NCBI GenBank assembly: GCA_964638245.1
Contig: CAZWZG010000062.1
Coordinates: forward strand, 1-16,347
DNA length: 16,347 bases
DNA from: CAZWZG01 sp964638245
GTDB taxonomy: Bacteria > Pseudomonadota > Alphaproteobacteria > Rhodobacterales > Rhodobacteraceae
Direction of reading: 5' to 3'
The translations under genes and the position numbers were made by a program. This document shows, piece by piece, positions 5,978-12,620 of the stretch; the first letter of the stretch is position 1, and every line of letters starts with the position of its first letter. A model generated the notes under the pieces. That model worked only from the letters and a program-made list of their open reading frames with translations, did no database searches and was not told the DNA's origin.

Positions 5978-6202
5978 ATGGACGACGCGCTTGTCAGCTT
6001 CAAGCTGGACAAAGATGTACTGACCAAATTGCAGGTCGAAGCCGAACGCGCCGATGTGGCTATCGCCGACATCGTGCGGGATGCAATCCGCCGGGATCTT
6101 CGGCGGCGCAAGCTCATGAACACCACGGATCGCGACGTTCAGGGGCGCAACCATGATTGGCTTTTAAGCCGGATCAAAGGCGCTGATCCAAGCCGCGCCT
6201 AG
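5978..6202 (+). CDS. Small ribbon-helix-helix-like protein
   Basis: The 74-residue product starts with a strand-like segment, LVSFKLD (5-11), followed by two predicted helices (about 12-25 and 28-42) rich in alternating hydrophobic and basic residues. This order and spacing is that of CopG/MetJ/Arc-type ribbon-helix-helix DNA-binding proteins, which dimerise and insert the strand into the DNA major groove. The C-terminal 30 residues are basic and polar. A very good Shine-Dalgarno, GGGGGAG, ends seven bases before the ATG. No toxin gene follows: the next gene is convergent, so a type II antitoxin role is not supported by context. It may be a small transcription regulator that could bind the inverted repeat just upstream. 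The assignment rests on the fold pattern, not on a recognised family. Confidence 0.6.
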   Translation: MDDALVSFKLDKDVLTKLQVEAERADVAIADIVRDAIRRDLRRRKLMNTTDRDVQGRNHDWLLSRIKGADPSRA

Positions 6203-7044
6203 CGGCCCGGGATCGCGCCCCGCTTTTCTCCGGCGTGCTCCCAGTTGTCCATAATCTCAATCGCTTCTTCGGCGGTCTCGACGAATTTGAAAAGATCGAG
6301 GTCTTCGTCCGAGATTGTCCCGGCATCGGCCAGCGCGTCCCAGTTCACGACGCGTTTCCAGAATTCCGGGCCAAACAGCAGGATCGGCACCCGCGCCATA
6401 CGGCCGGTCTGGATAAGCGTGAGCGTCTCGAAAAGCTCATCAAAGGTGCCAAACCCACCCGGGAACACGGCAATCGCATTGGCGCGCATCAGGAAGTGCA
6501 TCTTGCGGATCGCGAAGTAGTGGAAGTTGAAGCAAAGGTCGGGCGTCACGTATTCATTGGGCGCCTGCTCGTGCGGCAAAACGATGTTGAGCCCGATGGA
6601 CACACCACCCGCATCCTTCGCCCCGCGATTGCCCGCCTCCATCACGCCCGGCCCGCCGCCCGTGACAACGACATTCTCTTTGTGGGAATTTTGACCGGAG
6701 CGCTCGGTGATCAGCCGCGCAAACTCACGGGCCTGCGTGTAATACTCGGACAAACCGGCCAGCGTCGCGGTGCGAGCGCTGTCTTTTTTTGAGGGTTCGG
6801 GAATCCGCGCGCCACCAAACAGAACAACCGTACTCTCGACACCGTACTCCGCCATGACCATTTCGGGTTTGAGAAGCTCGAGCTGTAGCCGGACAGGACG
6901 CAGTTCATCGCGGCAAAGGAAATCCGGATCATCAAAGGCCAGTCGATAGGCAGGCGCCCGCGTCTGTTCGGTGTCAGGAATGCCGTGGCTGGACTCGATA
7001 TCCGTATGGGCATCCCGAAAAGGGCTTCTGCGATCGTCTTTCAT
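6199..7044 (-). CDS. LOG-family protein (cytokinin riboside 5'-monophosphate phosphoribohydrolase-like)
   Basis: LOG-family enzymes hydrolyse the N-glycosidic bond of nucleoside 5'-monophosphates, releasing a free base and ribose 5-phosphate; many bacterial members were once misnamed lysine decarboxylases. The 281-residue product contains the Rossmann-like GGGPGVMEA motif (129-137), the RKMH segment (180-183) and the hallmark PGGFGTFDE (195-203), which holds the catalytic and phosphate-binding residues. An N-terminal extension of about 60 residues places it with the longer LOG group rather than the roughly 190-residue plant-type enzymes. The ATG at 7044 is preferred to that at 7050 because GAGGA then sits six bases upstream rather than touching the start. 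It is divergent from dapD, and its TAG stop overlaps the TAG of the convergent small gene. The natural substrate cannot be told from sequence. Confidence 0.87.
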   Translation of the reverse strand: MKDDRRSPFRDAHTDIESSHGIPDTEQTRAPAYRLAFDDPDFLCRDELRPVRLQLELLKPEMVMAEYGVESTVVLFGGARIPEPSKKDSARTATLAGLSEYYTQAREFARLITERSGQNSHKENVVVTGGGPGVMEAGNRGAKDAGGVSIGLNIVLPHEQAPNEYVTPDLCFNFHYFAIRKMHFLMRANAIAVFPGGFGTFDELFETLTLIQTGRMARVPILLFGPEFWKRVVNWDALADAGTISDEDLDLFKFVETAEEAIEIMDNWEHAGEKRGAIPGR

Positions 7045-7058
7045 CACCATTCCTCACA

Positions 7059-7087
7059 TTGCGTCTGGCCGCATCAGCCCCTATAGG
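7059..7087 (+). promoter_or_regulatory. Likely dapD promoter
   Basis: TTGCGT (7059-7064) and TATAGG (7082-7087) are separated by exactly 17 bases in the 81-base spacer between the divergent LOG-family gene and dapD. Transcription would start near 7094, leaving a leader of about 30 bases that contains the GGAGG ribosome-binding site. The -10 element lies in a CCTATAGG palindrome. Confidence 0.5.
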
Positions 7088-7125
7088 CCGAACCCGACGG
7101 ATAGCAGAGAGAAACCGGAGGGGCC

Positions 7126-7953
7126 ATGTCCAACGCGCAACTGGAAACCGCCATTGAGGCCGCGTGGGATGCGCGCGACACAATCACGCCAGCCACCACA
7201 GGCGAAACCCGCGAAGCGATCGAGGATACGCTGAGCGCGCTGGACAGCGGGACGCTCCGCGTGGCCGAAAAGCAGGAAAACGGCGACTGGCATGTGAACC
7301 AGTGGGCCAAGAAGGCCGTACTTCTCGGGTTTCGTCTGAAGGACATGGAAATGCATTCGGGCGGCCCACAAGGCTCTGGCTGGTGGGACAAGGTGGATTC
7401 GAAGTTTGCCGGTTGGGGCGAGAACCAGTGGCAGGCCGCCGGGTTCCGCGCAGTGCCGAACTGTATCGTCCGCAAGTCAGCCTATATCGCACCCGGCGTG
7501 GTCCTGATGCCGTCTTTTGTGAACCTTGGGGCATATGTCGACAGTGGCACCATGGTCGACACCTGGGCCACGGTTGGCTCTTGTGCCCAGATCGGCAAGA
7601 ACGTGCATCTTTCAGGCGGCGCCGGGATCGGTGGCGTGCTCGAACCGATGCAAGCGGGTCCGACGATTATCGAGGACAACTGCTTCATCGGGGCGCGCTC
7701 TGAGGTCGTCGAAGGATGCATCGTGCGCGAAGGCTCGGTCATCGGCATGGGCGTCTTCATTGGCAAATCGACCAAGATTGTTGACCGCGAAACCGGCGAA
7801 TTCACCTATGGAGAGGTTCCGCCCTATTCGGTGGTTGTGTCCGGATCGCTCCCATCAAAGAACGGAGTTCACCTGAATTGCGCCGTAATTGTTAAGCGCG
7901 TGGACGAAAAAACCCGCTCAAAGACCGGAATCAACGAACTTCTGCGGGATTGA
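7126..7953 (+). CDS. dapD: 2,3,4,5-tetrahydropyridine-2,6-dicarboxylate N-succinyltransferase
   Basis: DapD uses succinyl-CoA to succinylate tetrahydrodipicolinate in the succinylase branch of diaminopimelate and lysine synthesis, feeding both protein and peptidoglycan. The 275-residue product has the family's N-terminal helical domain (about 1-100), followed by a left-handed beta-helix of hexapeptide repeats (about 110-245) with diagnostic stretches such as MPSFVNLGAYVDSGTMVDTW, GGAGIGGVLEP and EDNCFIGARSEVVEG. It acts as a trimer in the cytoplasm. GGAGG precedes the ATG by about six bases. Its pathway partner dapE lies 2.9 kb downstream on the same strand, separated by small unknown genes, an assembly gap and an oppositely oriented gene. 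Confidence 0.97.
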   Translation: MSNAQLETAIEAAWDARDTITPATTGETREAIEDTLSALDSGTLRVAEKQENGDWHVNQWAKKAVLLGFRLKDMEMHSGGPQGSGWWDKVDSKFAGWGENQWQAAGFRAVPNCIVRKSAYIAPGVVLMPSFVNLGAYVDSGTMVDTWATVGSCAQIGKNVHLSGGAGIGGVLEPMQAGPTIIEDNCFIGARSEVVEGCIVREGSVIGMGVFIGKSTKIVDRETGEFTYGEVPPYSVVVSGSLPSKNGVHLNCAVIVKRVDEKTRSKTGINELLRD

Positions 7954-8059
7954 GCCGAACGCACTGTTTCCAAAACTAGGGGATATTGGCCCGATTTGAG
8001 CCCTGTCCCCGCCTTGTGTCCCGTCGATAACGGCAGGGTAACAAGTTTTAGGTGTGCGT

Positions 8060-8088
8060 ATGGCGGACAGTTTCCGCAAAAGGCAGGT
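8060..8088 (+). CDS. Possible 5' fragment of a gene running into the assembly gap
   Basis: An ATG at 8060 opens MADSFRKRQ and is still open when the unknown bases begin. AGG lies seven bases before the ATG. In the same frame a GTG at 8054 is also possible. Only nine codons are visible, so the product cannot be named. It may be a small gene lying mostly within the gap, or simply a chance frame. Confidence 0.3.
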
Positions 8089-8188
8089 NNNNNNNNNNNN
8101 NNNNNNNNNNNNNNNNNNNNNNNNNNNNNNNNNNNNNNNNNNNNNNNNNNNNNNNNNNNNNNNNNNNNNNNNNNNNNNNNNNNNNNNN
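8089..8188. other. Assembly gap of 100 N
   Basis: Exactly 100 unknown bases lie between the possible gene start at 8060 and the next gene. A round 100 often marks a scaffold join of unknown length, so distances and frames across it are unreliable. Frames drawn across it have no support. Confidence 0.98.
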
Positions 8189-8204
8189 CGGTGGAGACGA
8201 CACC

Positions 8205-8657
8205 ATGTTCTGGCATTGGGACGCGTTTCAGGCGCATTATGCGTTGGCTCCGAGACCGGTTCGCGCTGCTATCCTGCAGGGGTATCTGGCAGGCGCAGAG
8301 TCAGGTCGGTTCCGTGTCGAGCCGCTTCCACCACGCAGCGTTTCCACCTCGGAACCGGAAGTTCATGTTACGCGAGACCTGCGCCGTATGGTTTCCGATC
8401 CGGTCGGCTCTGGAGCACTGCGCGATATGGCCGCCGCGGTCCTTTTGGCCCTTGAAAACACGAACCCCAAGAGTGCGGCAGAGCTTTGGACTGCACGCGG
8501 GCGCGAAGTTGTGGAAGATGATCGTGCAGCAGCCCGGACCGTCCAGCGTGGTGTCCGGTATCTTTTTGAACGTGACAGCGCTTTTGAGCCCGCAACGATT
8601 GCGCCGCTCTTGCCATCGCTGCCAGACAACGAACGTGACACGGCGCGGCGCGCGTGA
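8205..8657 (+). CDS. Hypothetical protein, 150 residues
   Basis: I do not recognise this protein. It begins MFWHWDAFQAHYALAP, and TGGAGA eight bases before the ATG is a good Shine-Dalgarno, which supports this start despite the gap just upstream. There is no signal peptide, membrane segment or cysteine. The sequence is a mix of short predicted helices: an aromatic N-terminus, an acidic to basic middle, and an alanine- and arginine-rich region around residues 70-120. A frame reading through the unknown bases exists but has no support. The next gene starts 12 bases after this stop on the same strand, so the two probably share a transcript. Codon use resembles the neighbours, which supports a real gene. 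Confidence 0.7.
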   Translation: MFWHWDAFQAHYALAPRPVRAAILQGYLAGAESGRFRVEPLPPRSVSTSEPEVHVTRDLRRMVSDPVGSGALRDMAAAVLLALENTNPKSAAELWTARGREVVEDDRAAARTVQRGVRYLFERDSAFEPATIAPLLPSLPDNERDTARRA

Positions 8658-8669
8658 CAAAGAGCGCCC

Positions 8670-8987
8670 ATGGCGCGCGAAAAACATCAAATTTACACGC
8701 TGGTCGTGCAGCTTGGCCGCAAGGACGGCGACGGTTTACCCAAGAACGCGACCGGTGCCGCGATGATCTGCTACGCCAGTGGTGTGGACGAGGCGGAAGC
8801 CGTTCGTGAAACGGTTCAGGTTCTGAAAGTCGCCGAACTGGCACCGCTGGATGTCGAAAGCTATGGCACGGCCGATGATCGGCGAAAGAACGGCCCGGAA
8901 GTTGAGGCCGACGAGTTGGAACTGATGGAAAAGGCGCGGGCCGACAATGCGGTTGTCGTGGCGCAGGTAACACCGTTTTTTGATTGA
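8670..8987 (+). CDS. Hypothetical protein, 105 residues
   Basis: I cannot assign a family. The product begins MAREKHQIYTLVVQLGRKDG and is a small soluble alpha/beta protein: a strand (IYTLVVQLG), a second strand (GAAMICYAS), an acidic helix (DEAEAVRETVQVLKVA), then a strand and a long acidic helix (about 77-94), ending VVVAQVTPFFD. One cysteine is present. The strand-helix-strand pattern fits a compact ferredoxin-like or similar fold, but this is inference. An AAGAG sequence eight bases upstream serves as a modest ribosome-binding site. It lies 12 bases after the preceding unknown gene and is followed after three bases by an interspersed repeat that also abuts the convergent Hint gene. Confidence 0.75.
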   Translation: MAREKHQIYTLVVQLGRKDGDGLPKNATGAAMICYASGVDEAEAVRETVQVLKVAELAPLDVESYGTADDRRKNGPEVEADELELMEKARADNAVVVAQVTPFFD

Positions 8988-8990
8988 AGA

Positions 8991-9034
8991 TTGGGGCGCT
9001 GCCCCAAACCCCGGGATATTTCTGGCCAGATGAA
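8991..9034 (+). repeat. Interspersed intergenic repeat, second locus
   Basis: TTGGGGC and GCCCCAA form a 7-bp hairpin with a GCT loop (8991-9007), followed by CCCCGGGATATTTCTGG and CCAGATGAAG. This is the same order as the minus-strand copy at 4578-4629: GC hairpin, C-run, GATATTT, GCCAGATGAAG. It fills almost all of the 54-base gap between two convergent genes and could end transcription from one or both sides, though no clean T-run follows the stem. Confidence 0.7.
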
Positions 9035-9041
9035 GGTGCCG

Positions 9042-10607
9042 TCAGGCGACGAGCAGCTTTGCTTCGAACGACTTGAGGGTGCGGCGTGCTGCGGGGCTAT
9101 AGCCGGCACCGGTGTCTGGATTGAGTTCGGGGAATATCCGGGCAATTTCGGCGATCGTTTCGGCCTCAAAGCAGTGGGATGTCTGGGGGCCCGGCAGAAA
9201 GCTCTCGCTGGCCATGTCGTTGGACCAGATCACCTGATGGCGGTCAAACAGGATATGAACGTAGTCAACCACGCCGCCGGGACAGGTTTTCACGTTTCGC
9301 CCATCGACCAGATCGCGCGCTGCGATCAGCACCTCACGGTCGCCAAAGAAAAGCTCGGCATGGGCATTTTCGACCAGAATCCGGTGAAGGGGCGACACCA
9401 TCAGTGATCCATGATCCCCAAACGTCCCTGCGCGGATCCAGACCGGAGCCATATCATCCTCGGCGCGCATTTGGCGACGCCCCACCCATCGGACCGCTTG
9501 GGCGCCTTCGTCACGGGTTTCGACCATGTCGCCGGGTCGCAAGTCTTCTACCGAGACATCGCCTTTGGGCGTTCTGATCAAGGTCCCGGCAACAAAGCAG
9601 GGCACCGTGTTCAGCGTGACCATGCCAACCGCGCTGTCGCCGGTTGATGACGTCAGCTCATAGGTGAAGTTCGTCGTGCCCTCGACACTATTGGGCGTCA
9701 CCTCAAGCGTGCCATCGGCGAGCAGCTTGATTTGCTGGCCCGTGTTCAACGTTACGGTCTGTCCAGCAACAACGGGAACGCCGTTGATTTCGGTGATCGT
9801 CAGTGTACCGCCGGTGTTGTTGATGTCGTTGTCCAGCACCTCGACCGAACGGGGCACATCGGGCAGAACCTCGATCACATCCTCGCGGGCGACGAGGTCG
9901 GCTTGAACGCTTTCAGCCGCGATGAGAAGGTTGGAATCGTACTGGCTGTCGGATGCATCCGCGATCCCGATGCGCAGCGAATTGACGCCTGGGTTCACCG
10001 GGATCGTCAAGGACATCGACAGGGTAAATCCATCCATCTCGGTGTTGAACTGATCCGCCGTATTGGACTTGAATAGGTTGATATTATCGGCCTGATTGAT
10101 GTTGCCGATCGAAACCGCGCCTTCACCAACGGCCAGTTCCACAGGTGCGCCGTTTGACCAAACCCCAACAATATCGTTGTAAATCGAGTTCGAGTATTCG
10201 GGAAATTCTTCGGAGCCGAAAACGAAGCGGATCGTCAGAAATTCCACCCCTGGGTCCGGAATGAAATCGATGTCCAGGTAACTGGCATCGTACGTCGTGC
10301 GCCCCGCCACCGCATTGAAATCGGCAAGGTTGTTTGGCCCAGTGTTCGCGGTCGTGGTTGAGCTTGAGATGTTGGATTCACTGCCCACTCGCGTGAACGC
10401 GGTGGCCTGACCGGTGGACAGGATTACGCCCGTGTCGCCAGGCACCACGCCCGGGGAAATCGTATCGCCATCCGAATATATGGCTGACGCGCGATTGTCG
10501 CCGGTATAGCTGGCCGACGTCACGGTCACGCCATCACCCATGATGGTCTCAGCCATCTGGGTCGCTGTCGCGCTTGTGTTGTAGGTCAGCTCTACGCCAG
10601 CGACCAT
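9042..10607 (-). CDS. Choice-of-anchor L and Hint domain protein
   Basis: The 521-residue acidic protein has three parts. Residues 10-235 resemble the choice-of-anchor L domain (TSATATQMAETI, GVILSTGQA, FVFGSEEFPEYSN). Residues 240-335 form an Ig/cadherin-like module (VEVLDNDINNTGGTLTITEI, then DGTLEVTPNSVEGTTNFTYEL). Residues 336-480 are a Hint_2 domain that starts with Cys337 in PCFVAGTLI and includes VEDLRPGDMV, SPLHRIL (405-411) and FDRHQVI. Hint domains can cleave the peptide bond before their first cysteine, so the N-terminal part may be released. No Sec signal peptide is seen; many such Roseobacter proteins are thought to be exported by type I systems, but no transporter is nearby. The ATG at 10607 is chosen because GGTGGGG precedes it and MVAGVELTYNTSATA is a natural start; the longer frame to 10889 overlaps dapE and is unlikely. 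The target is unknown. Confidence 0.78.
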   Translation of the reverse strand: MVAGVELTYNTSATATQMAETIMGDGVTVTSASYTGDNRASAIYSDGDTISPGVVPGDTGVILSTGQATAFTRVGSESNISSSTTTANTGPNNLADFNAVAGRTTYDASYLDIDFIPDPGVEFLTIRFVFGSEEFPEYSNSIYNDIVGVWSNGAPVELAVGEGAVSIGNINQADNINLFKSNTADQFNTEMDGFTLSMSLTIPVNPGVNSLRIGIADASDSQYDSNLLIAAESVQADLVAREDVIEVLPDVPRSVEVLDNDINNTGGTLTITEINGVPVVAGQTVTLNTGQQIKLLADGTLEVTPNSVEGTTNFTYELTSSTGDSAVGMVTLNTVPCFVAGTLIRTPKGDVSVEDLRPGDMVETRDEGAQAVRWVGRRQMRAEDDMAPVWIRAGTFGDHGSLMVSPLHRILVENAHAELFFGDREVLIAARDLVDGRNVKTCPGGVVDYVHILFDRHQVIWSNDMASESFLPGPQTSHCFEAETIAEIARIFPELNPDTGAGYSPAARRTLKSFEAKLLVA

Positions 10608-10799
10608 GTCTTGCCCCACCTCAATGGGCAAGGCCGCCAGTCCAAATGGAATAGCTGCACATTCTGCCGAGCTCCGCCGGTTTTCCGGTCTGGATCGCTC
10701 CGCCTTGCCTCGTTTGTGGCAATATGCCCCGGCCGGGTGGCGCGGGGTAGAGTCCGCCCTGCCTTCGCGCCCGCTCTGTGCCGCCCCCGCAACAGCCCA

Positions 10800-10828
10800 T
10801 TGCCCAGCACCGCGCCGCGCGCTAAGCG
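10800..10828 (+). promoter_or_regulatory. Possible dapE promoter giving a leaderless mRNA
   Basis: TTGCCC (10800-10805) and TAAGCG (10823-10828) are 17 bases apart, and the second ends six bases before the dapE ATG, placing a start site at the ATG. No good Shine-Dalgarno is present. The rest of the 10608-10834 spacer is the divergent control region of the Hint gene; it contains a TTGCC/GGCAA inverted repeat (10705-10722), but I see no firm promoter for the minus strand. Confidence 0.27.
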
Positions 10829-10834
10829 AACGGC

Positions 10835-11983
10835 ATGAACACACCCGTCGATCCCGTTGTCCTGTCACAGCACCTGATCCAATGCCCATCGATCACGCCT
10901 GAAGACGCGGGCGCGCTGGACGTGGTTCAAACCGTCTTGACCCAAGCTGGTTTCACCTGCACGCGCGTCCCGCGCGAGGGGATCGATAATCTCTTTGCGC
11001 GATGGGGCGCGAAAGGACACGCAAAAACCTTCGGCTACAATGGGCACACGGACGTCGTGCCCACTGGCCCAGAGGGGGAGTGGTCGCATCCCCCCTTCTC
11101 CGGCGCAATTGCGGACGGTCGCCTTTGGGGGCGGGGCGCATGTGACATGAAGACCAGCGTCGCTGCCTTTGCAGCGGCTGCCGCCGACTTCGTGCAGGCC
11201 ACGCCGCTCGACGGGGCGATCATCCTGACCATCACAGGCGATGAAGAAGGCGACGGCATCCACGGGACGGCCGCCCTTCTGGATTGGATGGCGACGGAAG
11301 GTGAAGCGATGACCGCCTGCCTCGTGGGCGAGCCCACGTCACCCAACAATGTCGGTGACATGATCAAGATCGGCCGCCGGGGATCGGTGACCTTTTTCTT
11401 CACGGCAACTGGCGTGCAGGGGCATTCGGCCTATCCGCATCTGGCAAAGAACCCGGTGCCGGCCTTGGCGCGGCTGATGGCGGATCTTGACGCGCATGTC
11501 CTTGATGAAGGCAACGCCCACTTCCAGCCCTCGACGCTTGCGGTGACCGGGTTTGACACCGGCAACAGCGCCAATAACGTCATCCCCGGCGCCTGCCGCG
11601 CGATGGTCAACATTCGTTTCAACGATGAACACAGCTCCGCATCGCTGAGCGAGTGGGTCCGCGCAGAGGCTGAGCGCGTTGCCGCAGACACAGGCGTGCA
11701 AATCGCGTTTACGACCAAAGTCACCGGTGAAAGCTTCCTCACGCCGCCCGGCCCCCTTTCAGACCTCGTTGCCGGAGCGGTTACAGCGGAAACCGGGATT
11801 ACGCCTGAATTATCGACGACCGGTGGCACCTCCGATGCGCGCTACATCAAGGATCATTGCCCCGTCGTCGAGCTCGGTCTTGTCGGCCAGACGATGCATC
11901 AGGTCGACGAAAACGTCGCCGTCGAGGACATTCACACGCTCAAGCGCATCTACATGCGCATCCTTGCCGACTATTTCGCATGA
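10835..11983 (+). CDS. dapE: Succinyl-diaminopimelate desuccinylase
   Basis: DapE is a dizinc M20 hydrolase that removes succinate from N-succinyl-L,L-diaminopimelate, giving the precursor of meso-diaminopimelate and lysine. The 382-residue product keeps all the expected metal and catalytic residues: His71 in GHTDVV, Asp104 in ACDMK, catalytic Glu137 and ligand Glu138 in TGDEEGDG, Glu166 in VGEPT, and His355 in TMHQVDE. The dimerisation domain lies at about 180-295. The ATG at 10835 begins MNTPVDPVVLSQHLIQCPSITP, a standard DapE N-terminus, although it lacks a clear Shine-Dalgarno. The stop overlaps the start of the next gene as ATGA. It shares a pathway with dapD upstream and is divergent from the Hint-domain gene. 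Confidence 0.97.
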   Translation: MNTPVDPVVLSQHLIQCPSITPEDAGALDVVQTVLTQAGFTCTRVPREGIDNLFARWGAKGHAKTFGYNGHTDVVPTGPEGEWSHPPFSGAIADGRLWGRGACDMKTSVAAFAAAAADFVQATPLDGAIILTITGDEEGDGIHGTAALLDWMATEGEAMTACLVGEPTSPNNVGDMIKIGRRGSVTFFFTATGVQGHSAYPHLAKNPVPALARLMADLDAHVLDEGNAHFQPSTLAVTGFDTGNSANNVIPGACRAMVNIRFNDEHSSASLSEWVRAEAERVAADTGVQIAFTTKVTGESFLTPPGPLSDLVAGAVTAETGITPELSTTGGTSDARYIKDHCPVVELGLVGQTMHQVDENVAVEDIHTLKRIYMRILADYFA

Positions 11984-12558
11984 GGCGCGCGCGCCTTGTG
12001 GTCATGGTCAAGGAACCACACCCCGGCAGGGTTAAAACGCGGCTTGGACGTTCCATCGGTATGGTCGGCGCGGCGTGGTGGTTCCGTCGCCAAACCATGC
12101 GATTGCTGCGCCGCCTGACTGACCCGCGCTGGGATCTGATCCTGGCTGTCAGTCCCGACCACGAAGGGATGGCCAGCCGTGTCTGGCCAGAGTCCTTGCC
12201 CCGGATCCCCCAAGGTCCCGGCGATCTCGGAAATCGAATGGGCCGTGTCTTTCGCTCACTGCCGCCGGGACCGGTTTGCATCATCGGCGCAGATATTCCA
12301 GGTATCGAAAAGCGGCACATTGCTAAAGCCTTTCAAGCGCTTGGCGGTCGTGACGCCGTACTTGGCCCCGCGCCGGATGGGGGATACTGGCTAATCGGTC
12401 TGAAGCGTTCCATCCCACCTCCCACGCGCCTTTTCCAGAATGTTCGCTGGTCCACATGTCACGCCATGGCAGATACGATCGCCACATTAGGCACCGATCG
12501 CGTCAGTTTGATCGACACCCTCCGCGATGTCGACGAAGCCGCCGATCTGAGCCCATAG
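11980..12558 (+). CDS. DUF2064 / TIGR04282 glycosyltransferase-like protein
   Basis: The 192-residue protein matches the TIGR04282 (DUF2064) family, which has a nucleotide-diphospho-sugar transferase-like fold; members include a domain fused to other biosynthetic enzymes, but the reaction here is unknown. Signature stretches are VKEPHPGRVKTRLG near the N-terminus (nucleotide-binding type), IIGADIPGI in the middle as the expected acidic metal site, and GPAPDGGYWLIGL. The ending FQNVRW and LRDVDEAADL is also typical. The start is the ATG overlapping the dapE stop (ATGA), so it is probably translated by coupling with dapE. The frame is open further upstream, but inside dapE. It is somewhat shorter than many members and looks complete. 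Confidence 0.82.
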   Translation: MRRARLVVMVKEPHPGRVKTRLGRSIGMVGAAWWFRRQTMRLLRRLTDPRWDLILAVSPDHEGMASRVWPESLPRIPQGPGDLGNRMGRVFRSLPPGPVCIIGADIPGIEKRHIAKAFQALGGRDAVLGPAPDGGYWLIGLKRSIPPPTRLFQNVRWSTCHAMADTIATLGTDRVSLIDTLRDVDEAADLSP

Positions 12559-12570
12559 AATTCGCAAACA

Positions 12571-12588
12571 CACCGCTGTTTTGCGGTG
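12571..12588. other. Hairpin between the glycosyltransferase-like gene and rnr
   Basis: CACCGC and GCGGTG form a 6-bp stem around a TGTTTT loop, 12 bases after the preceding stop codon. No T-run follows on the plus strand, so it is at best a weak terminator for the dapE transcript. Its right arm overlaps the -35-like GTGACC of the possible rnr promoter. Confidence 0.4.
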
Positions 12589-12614
12589 ACCCCGCCTCTT
12601 GAAACTGCTAGCCA
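12586..12614 (+). promoter_or_regulatory. Possible rnr promoter giving a leaderless mRNA
   Basis: GTGACC (12586-12591), four of six bases like TTGACA, and TAGCCA (12609-12614) are 17 bases apart; the second ends six bases before the ATG. No Shine-Dalgarno precedes rnr, so transcription starting at the ATG is plausible. The -10 element is weak. Confidence 0.27.
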
Positions 12615-12620
12615 TTCCCC

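Noticed and set aside
5978..7044. Toxin-antitoxin pair formed by the ribbon-helix-helix-like gene and its neighbour
   Set aside because: The neighbour is a convergent LOG-family enzyme with its full catalytic motifs; type II pairs are normally codirectional and the partner is not a toxin family.
8052..8766. Open frames crossing the N gap
   Set aside because: The gap length is arbitrary, so any frame continuity across it is meaningless.
10608..10889. N-terminal extension of the Hint-domain protein to 10889
   Set aside because: It would overlap the start of dapE, is arginine-rich and low in structure, and the ATG at 10607 begins with a natural domain sequence and a usable SD.
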